10,290 nt of DNA from positions 1 through 10,290 of the forward strand of contig JANWJO010000172.1 in the NCBI GenBank assembly GCA_025449435.1. The letters are read 5' to 3'. Shown here piece by piece: positions 1 to 7,088 of this stretch; position 1 is the first letter of the stretch; the number at the start of each line of letters is the position of its first letter. Below the pieces are notes generated by a model. The model saw only the letters and a program-made list of their open reading frames with translations. It was not told the DNA's origin and ran no database searches. The position numbers and the translations under genes are program-made. This DNA is from Chloroflexota bacterium. Its GTDB lineage: Bacteria > Chloroflexota > UBA4733.

Positions 1-25
1 CCCGGCGCGGGGTCCGTACCCTTGT

Positions 26-209
26 CCCGCCAGGGGAGGACGACTGGGAGGTCGTAGCTCGCCCGCCAAGCAAGCGACCCGCCAGCATGTGGGTAACAGT
101 AAGGTCATCCCCCCCTGGCGGGTGGGATTGGCCACCGGAAGCGGTTGCATGCCCCGGGTGCCCTTTGGGCGAGCACCCGGACGATGCGGTCCGCTCGCAC
201 CGGCTGACC
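26..209 (+). ncRNA. Candidate HEARO (IscB omega-RNA-like) structured RNA, without an IscB gene nearby
   Basis: Seen: this gene-free stretch folds extensively. Bases 26-40 pair with 108-122 with a single A/C mismatch at 37/111. Inside are ACGAC (40-44)/GTCGT (51-55) and possibly TCGC (59-62)/GCGA (74-77). A GTGG/CCAC hairpin with a GATTGG loop follows the big stem. A long arm then has nested pairings GCGG (141-144)/CCGC (191-194), GCAT (147-150)/ATGC (184-187) and CCGGGTG (154-160)/CACCCGG (174-180). GGTCA (103-107) could pair with TGACC (205-209) as a pseudoknot. From memory, the order GTAAGGTC (about 99-106), TGGGATTGGCC, CCGGAA and TGCAT resembles conserved blocks of HEARO/omega-RNA, the guide RNA of IscB nucleases; this was not searched. 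The guide would lie 5' of the scaffold, so the true 5' end is uncertain. Downstream is an antisense enolase-family gene, not IscB, so the locus would be an orphan. Alternatives are another structured RNA or a DNA hairpin repeat. Confidence 0.45.
149..180. repeat. GC-rich hairpin repeat, copy A (inside the candidate RNA)
   Basis: CCGGGTG and CACCCGG pair around an inner CCC-TTT-GGG. The 19 bases at 153-171 are identical to 8102-8120, and the next eight bases end in the same CACCCG. A shorter relative, CGGGTGCCCACTGGGCG, sits at 251-267 with two differences from the core. The unit forms the tip of the long arm of the candidate structured RNA, so it may be a repeat that has invaded a variable stem. 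Confidence 0.55.
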
Positions 210-268
210 ACGTGTGCTATCCGAATTACCAACAACATCACTTTAGCGGACGGGTGCCCACTGGGCGC

Positions 269-286
269 GGGGGTGAGGTTACCCCC
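269..286 (-). other. Hairpin over the stop codon of the enolase-family gene
   Basis: GGGGGT (269-274) and ACCCCC (281-286) pair around a six-base loop that contains part of the stop codon region. A second small hairpin, GCCC-ACT-GGGC (256-266), lies directly downstream in the minus direction. Neither is followed by a T-run on the minus strand, so intrinsic termination is only weakly supported. The structure could instead protect the 3' end of the message. Confidence 0.3.
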
Positions 287-1415
287 CGACGCGCCAGCCG
301 CCAGCGTGTACGGCGCGCTCAAACAACGTCGAGTCGTACTCGATGCCAAAGCCGGGAGCGGCGGGTAGCGTCACGGAGCCATCGTCCACGTGGTACAGGC
401 TGGCGTCTATGCCGGGCGTGGGGGCCTCATCCCACTCCGTGGCTGTAAAGCCTTGGATGGCCCCAGCCAGATGGTTGGTCACGAAATTGCCGAGCTGCTG
501 CCCATAATGGTGCGGCGCGCTCTTTACACCGTGAACATCCAGTTCGGCGCCGGTGGCAAGCCAGGCGGCAAAGCCGTGGCCGAAGATGTCGTATTGCACC
601 ACATCAATTAAGCCTTGACGCGCCCAACTCAGGAGGGGCGGTGCGGCGAGGCCTTCACCATCGGCGATCAGCGTGGTAATACCGGCCCGGCTCATCCACT
701 CCTTGAGGTCGGCGTACAGCACCGGGTCCTCGTGAAACGGTTCCTCGATCCAGAACAGCCGGCAATCGGCAGTTTCTTCAAGCACCCGCTTGGTGATATT
801 GAGGTTGTACCCGTTGTTGGCGTCGATCATGATGTGGTGGCTAGCGCCCACTACCTGACGTACGTTGTGAATAACGGCAATGTCGCGCTGAATGCCTTGT
901 TCCAGCGGCATGTGCCGGCTGCCCCGACCCACCTTGATCTTGAAGGCGCGATGGCCGTGCTCATAGCCCTGGCGAGCCTCGTCGGCAATGAGAGCTGCCG
1001 CCTCTGGCGTGCTGTCCAGGTGGAGGTCGTCAATATAGAGGCTGGTGTCGTAGCACGGCACCCGTGCCGGAACGGAGCCCGTTGGCGTCTGCGACCCCGC
1101 CACCAACTGGGCCACAGACACGCCGGCGCGGCGGCCAAGCAAGTCCCACAAAGGAAACTCCACTGGCAGCCAGGCCGGGTCAACCTGGAGCGGCGCTAGG
1201 TGAGCACCCTCGATGCTTTTGCCGAGCAGTGCCGCGCCCTGCTCTTGGCTGGCGCGCGACCAGCCCATGCCAGTCGAGCCGTCGCTCAAGGTGATACGAG
1301 CAACGCCAGGACGAACGAATATGCCGTGTTCATCCAGCCGTGCGTTACACCCTGCAGTGCGCGGCCTCATTCCTTCCAATCGGCCCCAAGCTATTGCTGT
1401 GACGTGCGGCGCCAT
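279..1415 (-). CDS. Enolase-superfamily enzyme, mandelate racemase/muconate lactonizing type (likely sugar-acid dehydratase or racemase)
   Basis: The protein has 378 residues. It shows the superfamily layout: an N-terminal capping region (about 1-110), then a modified TIM barrel. Visible active-site elements are the KxK motif K159-I-K161, metal ligands D198 (IDANNGYN), E224 (WIEEP) and probably E254 (ADGEG), D276 (QYD), a histidine pair H302-H303 (APHHYG) and E327 near the barrel end. In the mandelate racemase branch these positions bind Mg2+ and abstract the proton alpha to a carboxylate. The family is clear, but the substrate cannot be read from these residues. The start is ATG at 1415 with GGGAG seven bases upstream. 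The gene begins 31 bases after the GH2 stop, so the two are probably co-transcribed, which suggests the enzyme handles an acid derived from the glycosidase product; that link is inference. No signal peptide is seen, so it should be cytoplasmic. Confidence 0.85.
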   Translation of the reverse strand: MAPHVTAIAWGRLEGMRPRTAGCNARLDEHGIFVRPGVARITLSDGSTGMGWSRASQEQGAALLGKSIEGAHLAPLQVDPAWLPVEFPLWDLLGRRAGVSVAQLVAGSQTPTGSVPARVPCYDTSLYIDDLHLDSTPEAAALIADEARQGYEHGHRAFKIKVGRGSRHMPLEQGIQRDIAVIHNVRQVVGASHHIMIDANNGYNLNITKRVLEETADCRLFWIEEPFHEDPVLYADLKEWMSRAGITTLIADGEGLAAPPLLSWARQGLIDVVQYDIFGHGFAAWLATGAELDVHGVKSAPHHYGQQLGNFVTNHLAGAIQGFTATEWDEAPTPGIDASLYHVDDGSVTLPAAPGFGIEYDSTLFERAVHAGGWRVGG

Positions 1416-1446
1416 GGCGGCGCTCCCTTCTGGTTAAACTGACAGG

Positions 1447-4149
1447 CTAGCGGTGGTTCAGGTCGAACAACAGAGTCGGATCCAGCGGGTACGCGCCGGT
1501 TCGCTCGTCGAACAGCGTGAGGCCTCGCTCGGGCGCGCCTGCCGGCACGGAGAACACCAGGTGCAGGGCACGACCAGCGTCCGCGGAGTGAATCGCTGCC
1601 AGCATGTCCTGAGAGATCGTTAGTTCCACGAGGTCGCCGTACGAGCAGTCGCCAGCGGGCGCGTTGAGGAACGTCAAGATGCCCCGTGCGTCGTTGGCAT
1701 CATCGCTGAGCATAGACTTGCCAACTGCGACGCCATTGATGGAGCACTGCAGTGGACCGGGCAACCGGCGGGCGGGCTCGGTCTGTGGGTAATCGTGCGG
1801 TTGGTAGCGTCCCCAGCCATTGCGCCGTTCTTGAGCGGCGCACGTGCCAGCCTCGAACACCAGGCGGGCGCCGCTGACCTGCGTGAGGTCAAGCCCGTCT
1901 GGTAACGCGACAGCGTACGCCACCTCACCGTGGCCGCGCCTGGCAAACCTGCCCGAATCAGCTGGCTGTGATGTTCCCCAGGTGGAACGCTCGATACTGG
2001 CTGGTGAGCAGCGCACCGCCCAACCCGAGGGTGTGCGCTCGGCGCGCGGCGCTGGGTGGCTCCACACTTCCACGTTGACGTAGTTGCGCGCCACAACTTC
2101 GCCACCAGCCGAGTGCAGCACCAGCGAGATGGTAGCCAGGCCGGGTTCAGCCGGCAGATTGATACGCAGGTTTCCCGCTGGCGTCACGGCGAACGGCTTA
2201 GGGGTCACCGGCAATGCGCCATCGCGATACACATAGCGCTCACCGAAACGGTCTATCATGTCAACCCGCCACCGCAGAGTGCAGCCAGTCAAGTCGCGGT
2301 CTGACCAGTGGCTCACGAACGCTGGCGCCTCAAACGTTCCTTCAGGGGCGATGGTTTGGGCGGGTGGACAGTCCAGCCCCACAACGTCGGCGCCCAGGAG
2401 GTCGGCGGTGGACATGTCCGGCACAAAGGCATCGTAGCCATACTCTTTGGTTGTACGGTCATACTCCAGTAGGCCGTTGTGTTCCCACTCGATGTCAGCC
2501 AGCTCCGTGTAGATGTAGCCACAGATCTTGTCGTGGCGGCGCAGGTCCGTGGTCAAGTACTTGAGCGACACGCTGATGTCGTGGTCGCCCTGGCGTGCGC
2601 TGAGCGCTGCGTACTCACTGTTGAGCAGCGGCTGGGTGGACTGCACGTAGCGCTGCGCCTCCGGCAACGCCGATTGGCTGGCGATGTAGTTAAAGTTGGA
2701 GCCCGCGAAGGTGCTGTCGACCACGTGCTGGATGTGTTCGCGGGCTTCTTGCCAGCCTGCGATATAAAAGTGCCAGCTATTCAGTTCGCTGACCACGTGG
2801 TCGTAGCGGCAGGCCGAGTTGTCCTCGATGAACCGGGTGGGGTCGAGCGCCTTAGCGTAAGCAACTTGCTCTGCCAGCCAGCGCCAGCTCTCTGGTGAAC
2901 GGTGCCTACCGAGTCCCCACGTTTCATTGAACAGCACCCAACAAAAGATGCTGGGGTGGTTGAAGTCCCGCTGCACCGCGCAATCCAGGGCCTCGCGCCA
3001 GTGGCCGCGTGACTCCGCCGAGTACACCAGTGCGTTGGGGATGTCTTGCATAATCAGGACGCCAAGCCGGTCGGCCCAGTAGTAGTAACGTGGGTCATTG
3101 AGCTTGATGTGGCAGCGCAAGCAGTTGAGGCCGAGGTCGCGGGCCGCTTGGATATCCGCTCGTATCGCCTCGTCCGACGGGTAGCTCAGCAGACCATCGG
3201 GGTGGAAGGCTTGGTCCAGCGCCGCACGCAGATATAAGGGCTGCCCGTTGAGCAGCATGTACTGGTAGGGCTTGCCGTCCCAATGAGCCGTCGTGAGGTC
3301 GCGCACACCGGTGTAGCTGCCCACGGTGTCGACCACGAGGCCGTCGTGCTCGAGTTCGCAGACCACGTTGACCAGGTGCGGGTCCTCAGGAGACCAGGCG
3401 CGCACGTTGGGCAGGTCCAGACGCAGCACGCACTGTTGCATGCCGGTGCCTGCTGGCAGGCTGGTCGATTGCGCGGCGAACTCGCCGTCTGGGGAGCGCA
3501 CGGTGATGCGGTGCTCGCCAGCGTCGCAGATCGATACGCTGAGGGTGGCATCGATGTGACGCTCAGCAAGGGAAGGTGACAGACGAATGGCAGCGATCAT
3601 GTTACGCGGCCGGCCTTCCAGCCAGACGCTTTGCCAGATGCCACTGGAGGGCGTATACCAGCCAAGGGTTTGCTTCCCCAGGAGCGTCGCGGCGTCGCAG
3701 TCGTCACGCACCCGCACCACCACATCGAGCGATTCGCCGGGTCGTGCCGCATAGGGCGCGAGGTTTAAAGCGAACGGCGTGAAGCCGCCGGTATGCTCCG
3801 CCGCCACCTCGCCATTCACCCATACTCGTGCTTCCCAGTCCACCGCAGCAAAGTGCAGCCAGGATTCCAGGTCAGGCGGCCAGCCTTCTGGGATGTCGAT
3901 GCGGCGGCGATACCAAGCCACACCGCGATACGCAGCGTTGCCAACGCCCGACCGTTTGCTCTCCCAGGGGAATGGCACGGATATCGTGCCTGTAAATGGG
4001 TCAGGAGCACGCGCCGGTTCCGGCAAGTACCAGCGGCTCTGCTCGCCTTCGTTGCGCGGGTCGAAGGCGAACTGCCACACTCCGTTGAGCGACAGCCAGT
4101 GCGTGCGCACAAAGCTCGGGTTGGGATACTCAGGTCGCGGAATGGACAT
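1447..4149 (-). CDS. Glycoside hydrolase family 2 protein (beta-galactosidase/beta-glucuronidase-like)
   Basis: The protein has 900 residues from ATG 4149. The N-terminal sugar-binding jelly-roll domain (about 1-180) contains SLNGVWQFAFDP and WVNGEVAAEHTGGFTPF. An immunoglobulin-like domain follows (about 190-300), then the TIM barrel, recognisable by DIQAARDLGLNCLRCH. The acid/base is the Glu of the NE pair (N408-E409, WVLFNETWG) and the likely nucleophile is E512 in LLNSEYA. The C-terminal part from about 590 onward is an extra beta-rich region that I cannot assign; it may include a carbohydrate-binding module. There is no signal peptide, so it should act inside the cell on imported oligosaccharides or glycosides. 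An upstream in-frame TTG at 4185 was rejected because residues 1-12 look unlike family N-termini and GGAAAG stands seven bases before the ATG. The gene follows pyrC by 69 bases and precedes the enolase-family gene. The sugar specificity is unknown. Confidence 0.88.
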   Translation of the reverse strand: MSIPRPEYPNPSFVRTHWLSLNGVWQFAFDPRNEGEQSRWYLPEPARAPDPFTGTISVPFPWESKRSGVGNAAYRGVAWYRRRIDIPEGWPPDLESWLHFAAVDWEARVWVNGEVAAEHTGGFTPFALNLAPYAARPGESLDVVVRVRDDCDAATLLGKQTLGWYTPSSGIWQSVWLEGRPRNMIAAIRLSPSLAERHIDATLSVSICDAGEHRITVRSPDGEFAAQSTSLPAGTGMQQCVLRLDLPNVRAWSPEDPHLVNVVCELEHDGLVVDTVGSYTGVRDLTTAHWDGKPYQYMLLNGQPLYLRAALDQAFHPDGLLSYPSDEAIRADIQAARDLGLNCLRCHIKLNDPRYYYWADRLGVLIMQDIPNALVYSAESRGHWREALDCAVQRDFNHPSIFCWVLFNETWGLGRHRSPESWRWLAEQVAYAKALDPTRFIEDNSACRYDHVVSELNSWHFYIAGWQEAREHIQHVVDSTFAGSNFNYIASQSALPEAQRYVQSTQPLLNSEYAALSARQGDHDISVSLKYLTTDLRRHDKICGYIYTELADIEWEHNGLLEYDRTTKEYGYDAFVPDMSTADLLGADVVGLDCPPAQTIAPEGTFEAPAFVSHWSDRDLTGCTLRWRVDMIDRFGERYVYRDGALPVTPKPFAVTPAGNLRINLPAEPGLATISLVLHSAGGEVVARNYVNVEVWSHPAPRAERTPSGWAVRCSPASIERSTWGTSQPADSGRFARRGHGEVAYAVALPDGLDLTQVSGARLVFEAGTCAAQERRNGWGRYQPHDYPQTEPARRLPGPLQCSINGVAVGKSMLSDDANDARGILTFLNAPAGDCSYGDLVELTISQDMLAAIHSADAGRALHLVFSVPAGAPERGLTLFDERTGAYPLDPTLLFDLNHR

Positions 4150-4190
4150 CAGCGATCTTTCCAGTGTGGTTGTTTCCAGGCACAAGGGGG

Positions 4191-4200
4191 ATTGTACAAG
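4191..4200 (-). promoter_or_regulatory. Palindrome TTGTACAA with a possible -10 box before the GH2 gene
   Basis: TTGTACAA (4192-4199) is a perfect 8-base palindrome in the 69-base gap between pyrC and the GH2 gene. Read on the minus strand it includes TACAAT (4196-4191), close to the -10 consensus. No good -35 hexamer lies at the expected distance. TTG-TACAA-type palindromes are common operators of GntR-family sugar regulators, so a sugar-controlled promoter is plausible. It is short enough to occur by chance. Confidence 0.25.
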
Positions 4201-4218
4201 TCTCCAACGCGCCCGTTG

Positions 4219-5535
4219 CTACCCGATGCGCACGCGCACGCCACGACCTGGCTGCGCGATAACCTGGTTATCAGCCACCACGTGCTCCCCGCGCTGCCAG
4301 ACGTGTACCACCCGTCCCGGCAACCGCCAGCCGGCAAACGGCGTCCACTTAGCTTTGCTGCGCATATGTGCTGGATCTACGGCCGTCTGCGCGGACAGGT
4401 CCACAGCCACGATGTCGGCATGCTTTCCGGTTGCCAGTGCGCCCTTATCGGCGAGCCGGTAAAGGTGCGCCGGTGCTGCGGCCGTCAGGCGTACCACGCC
4501 GGCGAGCGGGAGCCGCCCCTCGCAGACCGCCAGCAACAACAAGGGCATCTTGGTTTCCAGGCCGGGGAAGCCGGAGGGCGCCTGCCGAAACGGCCCGTTC
4601 TTCTCGGCAGGCGTGTGCGGGGCGTGGTCGGTAGCGATCAAGTTGGCGCGCGGCAATAGTTCCCACAGGTCGAGCACGGCTGCCGGCGAGCGCAGCGGTG
4701 GGTTCACCTTGCCCCAACCGCCCATCCGGCGCGCGTCGTCGCTGGTGAGGAACAGGTGGTGCGGGCACACCTCAAACGTGAGGTCCGGCCGCTGGACGCG
4801 AGCAGCCACGATGGCCCGCACTTCACCCGGCGTGCTGACGTGAGCCACGTGTACGCCCCTGCCGGCCGCGCGCGCCGCCTGGATGACGTGACACACCGCC
4901 AGCTCTGCGCAGATGGCTGGACGGTTGCGGTCGTGGTCGTTCGGGCTGGTGTCGCTGAAGGCACGCAGGCACTGTTCGTCCTCGGCATGAACCGCTACGG
5001 GGATCTCGGCTGGCGTTGCCTTGAGGTGCTCGTACAGCACGCGCCAGTCGTCGGTGAGTAGCGAGCCCGTGGTGCTGCCCAGATACACTTTCAGCCCCGC
5101 GACCAGTCCGTCCAGCCTGCTGATCAAGCCAGCGTTATCTGCCGAGGCCCCGAGGTACACACCGAAGTCGCACAGCGCTCGCTGCTCCGCCACCGCGAGC
5201 TTTGCGCGTGCCAGTTCCTCGTTCACCACCGGCTGCTCGTTGTTGGGCATGTCCAGGATTGTCGTCACTCCACCGGCGAGGGCCGCGCGGGTGGCCGTCT
5301 CCCAGTCTTCCTTCTGGGCGGCGCCCGGCTCGCGCACGTGGACGTGTACATCAATCAGGCCGGGGAGTAGGAGAAACCCCGAAGCATCGACTACCTCATG
5401 GTCGAATGTGTCGAGGTCTTGCCCGATTGCCACGATGCGTTCGCCCTCGATCAGCACGTCTGCCGGGGCCGTTCCGCTGGGGCTCGTTGCCGAAGCCGTC
5501 ACGCCGCCGCGAATCAGCAACGGACGGCTACTCAC
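4219..5535 (-). CDS. pyrC: Dihydroorotase
   Basis: The protein has 438 residues and catalyses the reversible cyclisation of N-carbamoyl-L-aspartate to dihydroorotate, the third step of UMP synthesis. The amidohydrolase motifs are all visible: H64 and H66 in DVHVHVREPG (zinc), K149 in GLKVYLGS (the probable carboxylated bridging lysine), H183 in AVHAED, H232 in HVAHVST, substrate-binding KVNPPLR (276-282) and catalytic D303 in ATDHAPHT. Lysine at the bridging position and the long form place it with class I enzymes of the type found in CAD, as far as I can judge. The start is GTG at 5535, inside the end of pyrE (8-base overlap), with no clear ribosome binding site, so translation is probably coupled. 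It is the last gene of the overlapping pyr cluster. Hydantoinase or allantoinase is a remote alternative that the context argues against. Confidence 0.93.
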   Translation of the reverse strand: MSSRPLLIRGGVTASATSPSGTAPADVLIEGERIVAIGQDLDTFDHEVVDASGFLLLPGLIDVHVHVREPGAAQKEDWETATRAALAGGVTTILDMPNNEQPVVNEELARAKLAVAEQRALCDFGVYLGASADNAGLISRLDGLVAGLKVYLGSTTGSLLTDDWRVLYEHLKATPAEIPVAVHAEDEQCLRAFSDTSPNDHDRNRPAICAELAVCHVIQAARAAGRGVHVAHVSTPGEVRAIVAARVQRPDLTFEVCPHHLFLTSDDARRMGGWGKVNPPLRSPAAVLDLWELLPRANLIATDHAPHTPAEKNGPFRQAPSGFPGLETKMPLLLLAVCEGRLPLAGVVRLTAAAPAHLYRLADKGALATGKHADIVAVDLSAQTAVDPAHMRSKAKWTPFAGWRLPGRVVHVWQRGEHVVADNQVIAQPGRGVRVRIG

Positions 5536-6223
5536 CGTTCGCGCTGAGGCCGTGGCGCAGCGCCCAGCCGTCGGGGTCGTGTTGCCAGTCGAGTGCGACA
5601 GCGCGCTGCGTGTCGCTCAAGTGGCCCAGCCGCTGTGCGGCTTGCACCAGGTCGTCGAATCCGGTGAGCACGTGCAAGCGTACGCCGGCGTCTGCGAAGG
5701 CCGCCGAGGCGCGCGCGAAACCGTAGGTGCAGATGGCCAGGCAGTCCGTCACCGTTGCGCCAGCCGCTCGCAGCGCTTCGACGGTGTCGAGCGCACCGCC
5801 GCCGGTTGTCACGAGGTCTTCTACCACCAGCACGTTCGGTGACGCGTGGTGGGCATACTCTCCGTGGCCGTGTCGCGAGGGGAACAGGGTGCCTTCCACC
5901 CGATTGCCCTTGCCATGATCCTTGGCTTCGCCGCGCACGTACACCATCGGCAGATGCAGTGCATCGGCTAGCCAGGCGGCGTGTGGGATGCCTGCCGTCG
6001 CTACCCCTGCAATGATCGCTGGCAGGAGTTGCTGCTCGCGTACGACGGCGGCGAAGTGCTCGCACACCAGCGACCGCTCGTGCGGGTAGGAGCACAGCAA
6101 CCGGTTATCGGTGTAGATTGGGCTCAGCATGCCGGAGCGGAAGCGAAACGGCGGGTTCACCCGGATGGACACGGCGCCGATGCTCAACAGCGTGCCGGCG
6201 ATCAGACCAGTAGCAAGCGTCAC
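5528..6223 (-). CDS. pyrE: Orotate phosphoribosyltransferase
   Basis: The protein has 231 residues and joins orotate to PRPP to give orotidine 5'-phosphate, the fifth step of UMP synthesis. It shows the orotate loop FRSGMLSPIYTDNR (28-41), GVATAGIPHA (73-82), the flexible catalytic loop region RGEAKDHGKGNRVEG (97-111) and the PRPP signature VLVVEDLVTTGGG (131-143) with E135-D136. It is somewhat longer than the shortest bacterial forms, with a C-terminal tail after about 190. The start is GTG at 6223, overlapping the pyrF stop by four bases (GTGA), and AAAGGAG lies about ten bases upstream. It overlaps pyrC by eight bases. Adjacent pyrF catalyses the next step. The identification is firm. Confidence 0.95.
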   Translation of the reverse strand: MTLATGLIAGTLLSIGAVSIRVNPPFRFRSGMLSPIYTDNRLLCSYPHERSLVCEHFAAVVREQQLLPAIIAGVATAGIPHAAWLADALHLPMVYVRGEAKDHGKGNRVEGTLFPSRHGHGEYAHHASPNVLVVEDLVTTGGGALDTVEALRAAGATVTDCLAICTYGFARASAAFADAGVRLHVLTGFDDLVQAAQRLGHLSDTQRAVALDWQHDPDGWALRHGLSANGE

Positions 6224-7044
6224 AGCGGCCTCACTCCTTTCGCAGCGGCGCGGGCCCTGTCGCGCAAGTCCATTGCCACCTGGCGTGCAGCGCTGGCGTA
6301 GTCGCTCCCATCCGACGCATACAAAATGGCACGAGAGGCGTTAAACACCATGCCGGTGCCGCCGCGCGTCAGTCCGAGCCGCACGCACATGTCCAGATCG
6401 CCTCCCTGTGCGCCGATGCCGGGAATGAGGAGCGGCGCAGTAGTCGCTTCCCTACGGATAGCTTGCAACTGCTCGGGAGCGGTGGCGCCGACCACGAACC
6501 CGATCGTGCCAGCACCAGTCCACCATAAGCACTCGCGCACCACTCGCATGAACAGCGGGCCGCCTTCCACTTGCAGGTCCTGGAAATCCGCTGCGCCAGG
6601 GTTGGAGGTCCGTGCCAGCACGTACACGCCCTTCTCCGGAAAGGCGAGATAGGCTTCCACGCTGTCGCGGCCCTGGTAGGGGTTGACCGTGATGGCGTCG
6701 AACCCGAAGGTGTCGAAGATGGCGGAAGCGTACAGGCGGGCCGTGTTGCCGATGTCGCACCGTTTGGCGTCGGCGATTACCGGCACGTCGCTCGGAACGC
6801 GACGCACCACCTCACGCAACACGACCATCCCTTCGGGACCCATCGCTTCAAAAAAGGCGAAGTTCGGCTTGTAGGCACAGGCCAGGTCATTGGTCACATC
6901 GATGATGCTCACGAGAAACTGCAGGACGCCGGCCGGCGTGCGCGCGATCCCAGCTGGCAGTTTGCCGATTTCAGGGTCTAGCCCGACGCACAGCAAGCTG
7001 TCGACAGTAAACTGCCGCCTGGTCACTTTCTCGTCGTAGCGCAC
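6220..7044 (-). CDS. pyrF: Orotidine 5'-phosphate decarboxylase
   Basis: The protein has 274 residues and decarboxylates OMP to UMP, the last step of the pathway. Family elements in order are LCVGLDP (18-24), AYKPNFAFFE (57-66) with K59, the catalytic DxKxxD run D92-A-K94-R-C-D97 followed by IGNT, ARTSNPG (144-150), PGIGAQGGD (208-216) for the phosphate and NASRAI with R238. The length and the NFAFFE and SNPGA motifs fit the longer bacterial subfamily (type 2). Residue 96 is Cys where Gly is usual in that subfamily. The start is GTG at 7044, 44 bases after the pyrB stop, with AGGA only about four bases upstream. The stop overlaps pyrE by four bases. Confidence 0.95.
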   Translation of the reverse strand: MRYDEKVTRRQFTVDSLLCVGLDPEIGKLPAGIARTPAGVLQFLVSIIDVTNDLACAYKPNFAFFEAMGPEGMVVLREVVRRVPSDVPVIADAKRCDIGNTARLYASAIFDTFGFDAITVNPYQGRDSVEAYLAFPEKGVYVLARTSNPGAADFQDLQVEGGPLFMRVVRECLWWTGAGTIGFVVGATAPEQLQAIRREATTAPLLIPGIGAQGGDLDMCVRLGLTRGGTGMVFNASRAILYASDGSDYASAARQVAMDLRDRARAAAKGVRPL

Positions 7045-7088
7045 TGGTTCCTGACCATTTCTCGCTCACCACGTTCACACGCGCTGGT

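Noticed and set aside
87..448. Two overlapping plus-strand frames across the left end
   Set aside because: They run through the hairpins and repeat units, overlap each other in different frames, have no ribosome binding site and resemble no family; GC-rich sequence opens such frames by chance.
615..1199. Plus-strand frame of 194 codons
   Set aside because: It is antisense to the well-supported enolase-family gene and its length comes from GC-rich codon bias in that gene.
4150..4185. TTG at 4185 as start of the GH2 gene
   Set aside because: The added 12 residues are unlike family N-termini, and the ATG at 4149 has a usable ribosome binding site.
3793..4659. Plus-strand frame of 288 codons
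   Set aside because: It spans the GH2 start, the intergenic gap and the pyrC end in antisense, which a real gene would not do here.
5021..5842. Plus-strand frame of 273 codons
   Set aside because: It lies antisense to pyrC and pyrE, whose motifs are unmistakable.
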